A stretch of 64,000 nucleotides of DNA from CBDCXE01 sp965223725 [NCBI: Nitrospinota bacterium] (GTDB taxonomy: Bacteria; Nitrospinota_A; UBA7883). Each line of letters starts with the position of its first letter. The first letter of the stretch is position 1. The notes under the pieces are model-generated. The model was not told the origin of the DNA. It was given only the letters and a program-made list of their open reading frames with translations, and made no database searches. The translations under genes and the position numbers were made by a program. The stretch spans positions 1 through 64,000 of the forward strand of contig CBDCXE010000006.1 of NCBI GenBank assembly GCA_965223725.1. The letters run 5' to 3'. Of this stretch, positions 57,796 through 64,000 are shown piece by piece.

Positions 57796-59478
57796 TTATT
57801 TTTCGCCGGCCAGCGCTTCGGCGATATTCAGGGCGTGGTCCTTTATACGCCGGTAGTCGTTGAGCATGTCGGAATAGATCATGGTCATGCTCGGCTCCTT
57901 CCGCTCGCTGGAGAGCCGGGCCACATGCTCCGTCCGGATTTTTCGTATCTTATGGTTGATCGCGTCCGATCTTGGTTTCGCCTTGAAAAGGACATCCTTG
58001 GTCCTGTTGGCGCACCCGTTGGTCACCATATCCACATACGCGGCCACATCTTCATGCAACTCAATAATATCGTTCCAGTCGTCTTCTGTCAGCGACAGCT
58101 TCTCATTTCTCAACCGCAAATGCAGCTTCAATATTTTGGTAATATAGTCACTGATCGATTCATACTCATCCGCCATCTCCAGATGGTTCCTGCCTTCATT
58201 GGTCACTTCATGGGGCAAACCAGCCGCCAGCAGGCTGGTGAGGAACAACGATACCTCATGTTGGATCTTGTCGAGCACTTCCTCGCGGTTAAAAACCTTC
58301 TCGGCAAACTTTTTGTTGACCGAATCTCCGCCGATCGCCTCCTTTAATTGGTTCATCATTTTGGCGACAATATCCCCCATTTTCAATATTTCCGCCCTGG
58401 TCCGCTCTATGGCGATGACCGGTGTCTCCAGCAGGACATTATCCAGGTTGGTCAGCTTCGCCGCTTTATCCACCGTCTCGCCCGGCACGATCCGGACAAG
58501 GAACGATTCCAGATACTTGATGAACGGTATAAACAGGGCGGTGTTCGCCAGGTTGAAAACCGTATGCACAGTCGCTATGCCCAGGGTGATGTGCGGGAAG
58601 GTTTCGTTGGCGCCGTCCAGCACCATCAGGCCCGGATCCACACCCAGAAACATCTTTATGAAATCGATGTAGAACACAAATATGGAAGTGATCCACAGCA
58701 CCCCCAGCAAATTGAACACCACATGGCCATAGGCGGCCCGTTTGGCGTTGGTGGTGGCGCCCAGCGACGCCAGGAACGCGGTGATGGTGGTGCCTATGTT
58801 CTCGCCCAGCACCAGGGCGGCGGCTGTTTCGAAGTTTATCACGCCGGTGGTGGCCAGGCCGATGGTGATGGCCAGGGTGGCGGAAGATGACTGAACAATA
58901 AAGGTGAGGACACACCCGACCATGGCCGCCTTTAACACGCCAAAATATGTATCCGCCTGGAAAAAAGAAAACCATTCGATAAATTCCGGTACGGAGCGAA
59001 TAGGCTTGAAGCCGCTTTTCATCAGCTCCAGCCCGAAGAAGACCATACCCACACCCATGATGATCATGGCGATGAATTTGATGCGTTCGTTTTTAGTGAA
59101 CAGGTAGACAAGGGCGGCGCCTCCTATCAAAGGCAAGCCATATTTCCCGATTTTGATGACCAGTATCCAGCCGGTGATGGTCGTCCCGATGTTGGCGCCC
59201 ATGATCACCCCGATCCCTTGCAGGAGGGTCATCACGCCGCTGTTCACCAGGCCCACCACCATCACGGTTGTAATAGAACTCGACTGTACCAGACAGGTGA
59301 ATATCACACCGACCCCCAGCGCCACAAACCGGTTGTTGGTCACCGCGCTGATAAGCCGCCGCAACGGGCCGCTGGCCACAGACTGGATACCATCGGATAG
59401 AAAATTCATGCCAAGCAGGAATATACCGAGTCCGCCCAACACTTTGAAAGCCATATCAAATATTATCGTCAGTTCCAT
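57796..59478 (-). CDS. Na+/phosphate cotransporter family protein (NptA/YjbB type)
   Basis: 560 residues. The two inverted Na/Pi repeats each carry the QSS motif (LVQSSSITTVMVVG and IVQSSSATLAITIG). The last 230 residues form a PhoU-like helical domain (EEVLDKIQHEVSLF, DYRRIKDHALNIAEAL). Such proteins move phosphate with Na+, and in some bacteria export it. It is convergent with the histidine kinase, 10 bases apart. Confidence 0.9.
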   Translation of the reverse strand: MELTIIFDMAFKVLGGLGIFLLGMNFLSDGIQSVASGPLRRLISAVTNNRFVALGVGVIFTCLVQSSSITTVMVVGLVNSGVMTLLQGIGVIMGANIGTTITGWILVIKIGKYGLPLIGGAALVYLFTKNERIKFIAMIIMGVGMVFFGLELMKSGFKPIRSVPEFIEWFSFFQADTYFGVLKAAMVGCVLTFIVQSSSATLAITIGLATTGVINFETAAALVLGENIGTTITAFLASLGATTNAKRAAYGHVVFNLLGVLWITSIFVFYIDFIKMFLGVDPGLMVLDGANETFPHITLGIATVHTVFNLANTALFIPFIKYLESFLVRIVPGETVDKAAKLTNLDNVLLETPVIAIERTRAEILKMGDIVAKMMNQLKEAIGGDSVNKKFAEKVFNREEVLDKIQHEVSLFLTSLLAAGLPHEVTNEGRNHLEMADEYESISDYITKILKLHLRLRNEKLSLTEDDWNDIIELHEDVAAYVDMVTNGCANRTKDVLFKAKPRSDAINHKIRKIRTEHVARLSSERKEPSMTMIYSDMLNDYRRIKDHALNIAEALAGEK

Positions 59479-59622
59479 CGTCTATCCCTGGATATATAAA
59501 ATCAGTCGTTGCCTGCAGAAAGCAACTTTATCATATAGAAAGGCCAATGGTGTTTAAAATATTCTGTTTCTGGCCGTATAATCCTTGCAGTGGCGCCCCG
59601 CTGGCCCGGCGCCGGTGTGTGA

Positions 59623-59628
59623 TATAAT
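59623..59628 (+). promoter_or_regulatory. Extended -10 promoter of the 59657 gene
   Basis: TGA-TATAAT, an extended -10 with a perfect hexamer, 29 bases before the start codon. No clear -35. A GGCGCC-N10-GGCGCC repeat lies just upstream (about 59592-59613). Confidence 0.45.
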
Positions 59629-59656
59629 TTTACAATCGATTTTACCAGGAGCTGGA

Positions 59657-60244
59657 ATGATGAGAAATTTTGTATTGGCGATTCTGCTCTGCGCACCGCT
59701 GCTTCTTCTATCCACCCCGGCGCTGGCGGACGACGTGACCGACCAGATAGACGAAGCCCTGAAAGCATACGAGAAAAAGGACCTGTCCACGGCGCTGGCC
59801 GCGATGGAGGCCGCCACCGCCCTGATGCGTCAGGCCAGGGCCGATTATATGGTGGAGCTGCTGCCAGAGCCGCTGGCCGGCTGGACCGTGAACAAGAAGC
59901 AATCCAAAAAATCTTCATCCTCCATGTTCGGAGGGGGGATCAGCTCCGAGAAGCGGTATGACAAAGATAAAATGAACGTGACGATCAGGATGACCTCTGA
60001 TTCGCCAATGCTACAGGCGTTCTCCATGTTGTTTACCAACACAGGTATTACCGGCAGCCAAAGACGCCTGGTGGTTATCGACGGACGCAAGTTTATGCAT
60101 GACGCCAACGAAAACTCGTATCAGGTGATGGTCGCCAACAAACTGCTGGTGGAGGTACAGGGCTCCAAAAAAACCGATGACAAGTTCGTCAAGGAATACC
60201 TGAAGGCAATAGACTTCGAAAAGGTAGAAAAATTCGCCCAGTAG
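59657..60244 (+). CDS. Secreted protein of unknown function
   Basis: 195 residues from ATG 59657 (CAGGAGC ribosome-binding site upstream). The signal peptide is MMRNFVLAILLCAPLLLLSTPALA (split: cleavage after ALA). A helical part follows (residues 25-65), then a beta-rich domain (LAGWTVNKKQSKKSSS, VTIRMTSDSPML). I do not recognise a family. It is periplasmic by prediction and convergent with the Rieske/GltS gene. Confidence 0.65.
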   Translation: MMRNFVLAILLCAPLLLLSTPALADDVTDQIDEALKAYEKKDLSTALAAMEAATALMRQARADYMVELLPEPLAGWTVNKKQSKKSSSSMFGGGISSEKRYDKDKMNVTIRMTSDSPMLQAFSMLFTNTGITGSQRRLVVIDGRKFMHDANENSYQVMVANKLLVEVQGSKKTDDKFVKEYLKAIDFEKVEKFAQ

Positions 60245-60328
60245 ATTTAACCACGGCCACCCGAGTGCCATCCCTGCATGGCGAAGCCGCTGGCGGAAAG
60301 CTCAAAAATTCGCGCAGCAGGTTTAACC

Positions 60329-61906
60329 CTACCTGAACTGCCCCACATGGTAAATGTCGGTGTAGAGGGCGATCTCTTCGCTGGTGGTGGCCAGGTCGTC
60401 CAGCGACAGCTCGCTTATATCCCGCTTGCCGCATATCCGCGCGAAGTCTGTAAGCTGGCTTTTCGTTAGCTCAAAATATTTCGCCAGCATGTTCGCGGAG
60501 GTTTCCACGTCCAGCCGCTTGCGGTATTTTTCATTCTGCGTGGCGATACCGACCGGGCAATTGCCGGTATGGCAGGCGCGGTACTGCTGGCAGCCGATGG
60601 CGATCATCGCCGACGTGGCGCAGGCGACAGCCGTGGCGCCCATGGCGATCGCCTTGGCGAAATCGGCCGGCATACGCAACCCACCGGTGATCACCAGGTC
60701 GACCTTGGCGCCTTCCGAATCGAGAAAACGCACGGCCCTGCTCAGCGCATATAGCGTCGGCGCGCAGATGTTATCCTTCACATGTTTCGGGGCCGCCCCG
60801 GTGGCGCCGCCCCGGCCATCGATTGTGATGTAATCCGGCTCGCATTCCAGCGCCGCCGCAACATCCTCTTCCACCCGGGCCGCCGCTATCTTGATGCCCA
60901 GCGGTTTTCCTTCGATTATCGACCGGATCTCCGCCACCCGCTGTTTCATCTGGGCCACGGAGGATATGTCCCGGAACCGCGAGGGCGAGATGGCATCTTC
61001 GCCCTTGCCCAATTTGCGTACTGCGGCGATCTCCTCCGTCACCTTGCGCGCGGGCAACATCCCGCCCATCCCGGCCTTGGCCGCCTGCCCTATTTTAATC
61101 TCCACCCCGTCGGCTCTGGCCATCGCCTCTTCTGTCCAGCCAAAATAGCCGCTGGCCATCTCCAGGATATAGGTTTTGGCGGCGTCCCTCTCCGCCCCCA
61201 GCATGCCACCCTCGCCGGAGCAGATCAGCGTGCCGGCCATGGCGGAGCCTTTTGCCAGGGCGATCTTCGCCTCGCGCGACAGCGCGCCGAAACTCATGTG
61301 GGATACATAAACCGGCATGCTTATCTTTATCGGTTTTTCCGCGCCTTTGCCCAGCGTGGTCTCCAGGTTCACAGCTTCATCATCCAACAATGGTGGATTC
61401 GCCAGCTGGCCGGGAAGGAACACAACTTTGTCCCACAACGGTTCTTGCCGGGCTGTCCGCATCGGCTCGGTATAACCGTGCGGGCCAACCCAACCGTCCG
61501 CCATATGCTGAACCATATCCATCCGATCCTCTACTTCATCCTCGCGACGGCGCCATGGACCAAGGTAATCCGCCGATTGGACCGATTTATCCGGTTCACT
61601 TACTTCCACATATATCCCGTCATCACGGATATCGACATTAAAGGTTTCTAGTCGGTTCTCAGGATTGTAGGCAGAGACACCGGTCTCAAGGTCAAAATCC
61701 CAGTTATGCAAGCCACACACAACCTCACCCCTGTCTAGCTTTAACCTGCCATCGCATAGCTGACCGCCCAGGTGTGGACATTTGTTATCCAGCGCATAGT
61801 ATTCCTTTTCGGTTCTGGCAAGCAGCATTGAACGCCCCCCGGCGGTGACGCATTTTATTTCGCCGACAGACAGCTCATCTGGAATTGCGATTTTATGGTA
61901 TGACAT
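60329..61906 (-). CDS. Rieske [2Fe-2S]-glutamate synthase FMN domain fusion protein
   Basis: 525 residues. An N-terminal Rieske domain (about 1-100) has Cys43, His45, Cys64 and His67 in CPHLGG and CGLHNWDF. A GltS-type FMN barrel follows (about 165-525): VSHMSFGALSREAKIALAKG, GEGGM, and Cys-rich CQQYRACHTGNCPVGIATQ, whose three Cys match the [3Fe-4S] site of glutamate synthase. There is no glutaminase domain. Electrons could enter through the Rieske centre. The physiological reaction is not known; it need not be glutamate synthesis. Confidence 0.85.
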   Translation of the reverse strand: MSYHKIAIPDELSVGEIKCVTAGGRSMLLARTEKEYYALDNKCPHLGGQLCDGRLKLDRGEVVCGLHNWDFDLETGVSAYNPENRLETFNVDIRDDGIYVEVSEPDKSVQSADYLGPWRRREDEVEDRMDMVQHMADGWVGPHGYTEPMRTARQEPLWDKVVFLPGQLANPPLLDDEAVNLETTLGKGAEKPIKISMPVYVSHMSFGALSREAKIALAKGSAMAGTLICSGEGGMLGAERDAAKTYILEMASGYFGWTEEAMARADGVEIKIGQAAKAGMGGMLPARKVTEEIAAVRKLGKGEDAISPSRFRDISSVAQMKQRVAEIRSIIEGKPLGIKIAAARVEEDVAAALECEPDYITIDGRGGATGAAPKHVKDNICAPTLYALSRAVRFLDSEGAKVDLVITGGLRMPADFAKAIAMGATAVACATSAMIAIGCQQYRACHTGNCPVGIATQNEKYRKRLDVETSANMLAKYFELTKSQLTDFARICGKRDISELSLDDLATTSEEIALYTDIYHVGQFR

Positions 61907-62012
61907 TGAATTACTCCCGGTAAATTCAGATTAACATGTTTAAATAAGAGCCCTTTTGAATTATAGTTGATAGCTATGATTTCAAACAAATAAAAACTGG
62001 GGGAACAAGCCA

Positions 62013-63275
62013 ATGCCAAAGCTTTTATTGAAACTGATCATATGCGCAATCCTGATCACGCCACTTGCCTGCAGCACAGAAGATGATGGCGGCGGTGGAG
62101 GAACACCGGAAATCGTGTTCACCCCTGTGGTGGGTGGCATACTCCTGCCAACAGGCCTGACAAACGCAGGCGACGGATCGGGCAGGCTGTTCGTGACAGA
62201 GAAGGGCGGAAGAGTAAAGATTGTTAAAAACGGCGCGCTGATTCCACAGCCGTTCCTCGATATATCCCGCCGGGTGTTAACAGCGCATAGTGAGTCGGGG
62301 CTGCTCGATATCACTTTCCCACCGGGCTATGCTTCCAAAGGTTATTTCTATGTGAACTATGTGAACAGGAGGAACCAGACCGTTATTTCGCGGTTTAACG
62401 TATCGGGCAATCCGGATATTGCGAACCCCTCCAGCGAGCGTATCCTGCTGGTGATATCCAGAACCCACACAAACCATTACGGCGGCCAGATGGAGTTCGG
62501 CCCGGATGGATACCTGTATATAGGTGTCGGCGACGGCAGCTTGTCTGGAAATATAAACGACCCGAACCTGGTGGCGCAGAACAAGGGCAGTCTGCTGGGC
62601 AAAATCTTGCGGATCAATGTGGAGCCGAACATCCCTGGTTATACGATCCCCGGCAATAATCCGTTTGTCGGCGAAGCGGGGAGCCGCGGCGAGATATGGG
62701 CGTATGGACTGCGCAACCCGTGGCGCTTCTCCTTCGACCGGGCCACCGGAGGGCTGTTCATCGGCGACGTCATGTATGACGGGCCGGAGGCGGTATACCA
62801 TCAGCCGGCAGGCTCGCCCGGCGGACAGAATTACGGCTGGTCGATCCTGGAAGGGTCGGAGTGCGCCAAGCCGGAGCTGGACTGCGGGCAGGGCGGGTTC
62901 ACCAATCCTGTTTTCGAATATGGTCATGACCAGGGCGAGGCGGTGATCGGCGGCTATGTATACCGCGGCCCTGGCAATTGCCGGATGCAGGGCAAATATA
63001 TATTTGGCGATTTCATCGGAAAAATCTGGGCGATGTCCGGTGGCGATGGCGGATGGTCGGCGGAGCTGCTGCGGGATATCGGCGATGATGGCCCCGGCGC
63101 CGCTTCCAGGGATCTTGACGAGGTAAGCGACACGGAAGAGCATCATGAAAACTATCTGATATCCAGCTTTGGCGAAGGCGAAAACGGAGAGCTGTATATC
63201 GTGATATTCGATATCATGCAAGGCGGTGTGGGCGCCATATACCAGATCAGCGACAATGGCCCGCAGGATTGCTGA
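62013..63275 (+). CDS. PQQ-dependent sugar dehydrogenase (aldose dehydrogenase-like lipoprotein)
   Basis: 420 residues. A lipoprotein-type signal ends PLAC at about residue 20 and is followed by a Gly-rich linker. The beta-propeller of soluble glucose/sorbosone dehydrogenases follows: GLLDITFPPGY, HTNHYGGQMEFGPDGYLYIGVGDGS, and LRNPWRFSFDRATG. The His in NHYGGQ corresponds to the catalytic base. Family members oxidise aldoses at the cell surface with PQQ. No PQQ synthesis gene is in the window. Confidence 0.85.
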   Translation: MPKLLLKLIICAILITPLACSTEDDGGGGGTPEIVFTPVVGGILLPTGLTNAGDGSGRLFVTEKGGRVKIVKNGALIPQPFLDISRRVLTAHSESGLLDITFPPGYASKGYFYVNYVNRRNQTVISRFNVSGNPDIANPSSERILLVISRTHTNHYGGQMEFGPDGYLYIGVGDGSLSGNINDPNLVAQNKGSLLGKILRINVEPNIPGYTIPGNNPFVGEAGSRGEIWAYGLRNPWRFSFDRATGGLFIGDVMYDGPEAVYHQPAGSPGGQNYGWSILEGSECAKPELDCGQGGFTNPVFEYGHDQGEAVIGGYVYRGPGNCRMQGKYIFGDFIGKIWAMSGGDGGWSAELLRDIGDDGPGAASRDLDEVSDTEEHHENYLISSFGEGENGELYIVIFDIMQGGVGAIYQISDNGPQDC

Positions 63276-63284
63276 TTAGGGCGA

Positions 63285-64000
63285 CTATCCAGATAGCCGC
63301 CAGCAGATAATAAACAGCAGGCAGAACGCAAGGCCCAGCCGCATCTCCGCGAAGCCGACTTTCATCGGGTCGGTGGCTTGTCTGTTCGTGATGATATCGT
63401 ACAGGTTGCGCAATGTCGCCAGCCCGAACGGAATAATCAAAACAAATGGCGCCGACTCCCTGAAAACGGAAAGAACCAGAATCACAGACGCAAGCGCCAA
63501 CCCGTGAACGGTCAATTCCCTTTTAAGCGCAGAGGCGCGTTCGACGGATGTGGTGAATTGTAAACCGGATTTTATAATTGCCAAAATTCCTCTGGTGGTT
63601 ATCATCCTGTCGACAAACCAGATCACCAGCAGAAGATAGAGAGCGATGATGGCTGAATTGAACTGGTTGAGCTGTAGGTAAGCGGCGGCCGGCCCGGCCA
63701 GCGCCAGCCCGGCGATGCCGCAGATTTCCACAAACGTCACCCTCTTCTTTTTCGCGGCGCTCACCCACAGGTATGTCACGGTCAGCAAAATCGCGGGCGC
63801 GATGAACCATACAAGACCCGGCCTGTCCAGAACTGCCACTAAAAGCAGAAAACTGGTGATCGATATGAGAAAGTAAATGATGAACCATGAAACCGCTCTT
63901 GGTTTTTTGATCCCGACCGGCAGTTTGAACAGCATACGCAGCGGTGTGAACGACAGGAACCCGGACAGCGCGGAAAGAACAATCAGCGCGAACCCGGGCC
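63285..64000 (-). CDS. YwiC-like membrane protein, 5' end outside the window
   Basis: At least 238 residues. The frame stays open to the window edge, with PGFALIVLSALSGFLSFTPLR before the internal ATG at 63935, so the true start lies beyond 64000. About seven hydrophobic helices are visible. FLSFTPLRMLFKLP and MKVGFAEMRLGLAF resemble the YwiC-like family, which is UbiA-like in topology. The function is unknown. Confidence 0.6.
   Translation of the reverse strand, partial: PGFALIVLSALSGFLSFTPLRMLFKLPVGIKKPRAVSWFIIYFLISITSFLLLVAVLDRPGLVWFIAPAILLTVTYLWVSAAKKKRVTFVEICGIAGLALAGPAAAYLQLNQFNSAIIALYLLLVIWFVDRMITTRGILAIIKSGLQFTTSVERASALKRELTVHGLALASVILVLSVFRESAPFVLIIPFGLATLRNLYDIITNRQATDPMKVGFAEMRLGLAFCLLFIICWRLSG

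Noticed and set aside
60782-61651. Long open frame opposite the Rieske/GltS gene
   Set aside because: A low-complexity shadow of the real minus-strand gene.

Overview
This window is from a bacterial chromosome with a Gram-negative envelope. The evidence is MsbA, an LptF-type permease, an O-antigen ligase, an outer-membrane beta-barrel protein and lipoproteins. The gene set is almost all chromosomal core: rpsT, murA-prmC-prfA-rpmE-rho, hppA, pth-rplY-prs with tRNA-Gln, fabD-fabG-acpP-fabF-rnc, tgt, hemW, hflKC, argC-argJ, rplM-rpsI, yggS-proC-yggT and recA. This order resembles Desulfobacterota, Nitrospinota or SAR324-like lineages, but nothing here fixes the phylum. GC is moderate. I saw no insertion sequence, prophage, integrase or CRISPR array.

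Layout. 1-2.9 kb: an AlgI-like O-acyltransferase and an AlgJ/AlgX-like partner, each broken by a one-base frameshift. 3-8.1 kb: rpsT, then a leftward murA/prmC/prfA/rpmE/rho block. 8.4-13 kb: an LtaS-like phosphotransferase, a sugar-nucleotide epimerase and a KamA-type radical SAM aminomutase. 13-18.5 kb: leftward hppA, pth, rplY, prs, tRNA-Gln and a ferredoxin/metallo-beta-lactamase fusion. 18.6-20.5 kb: an astacin-like protease without a signal peptide, and tpx. 20.6-24.9 kb: a candidate small RNA and the fatty-acid synthesis operon. 24.9-34 kb: queE, an LPS assembly group (GT9, msbA, a glycosidase-like lipoprotein, O-antigen ligase), dksA, tgt and hemW. 34-35 kb: bluB under a cobalamin riboswitch. 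35-38 kb: hflKC and a GT4. 38-42 kb: leftward sfsA, argJ, argC, rpsI, rplM. 42-49 kb: yggS, proC, yggT, yggU, a lipoprotein, a TIM-barrel protein, a GT4, lptF and a PAP2 phosphatase. 49-50.6 kb: tag and recA. 50.9-52.7 kb: a repeat-rich surface head protein split from its S74 chaperone domain by an in-frame amber codon, followed by a small selenoprotein. 52.7-64 kb: a lone formyltransferase of the tetrahydromethanopterin C1 pathway, a group that looks phosphate-related (porin, PstS-like protein, histidine kinase, Na/Pi cotransporter), a Rieske/glutamate-synthase-domain fusion, a PQQ-type sugar dehydrogenase and a truncated membrane protein.

The most notable item is at 52461-52697. It is a SelW-like (Rdx family) open reading frame with an in-frame UGA at the redox position and a hairpin just downstream that fits the bacterial SECIS model. 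Immediately upstream, the amber codon separates a 20-repeat head protein from the S74 domain that normally folds and cleaves it, almost exactly at the expected cleavage junction. Other strong non-coding features are the cobalamin riboswitch (about 34.88-35.04 kb), tRNA-Gln(TTG) and a possible structured RNA before fabD. I checked all start choices and motifs by eye only; no database search was possible.
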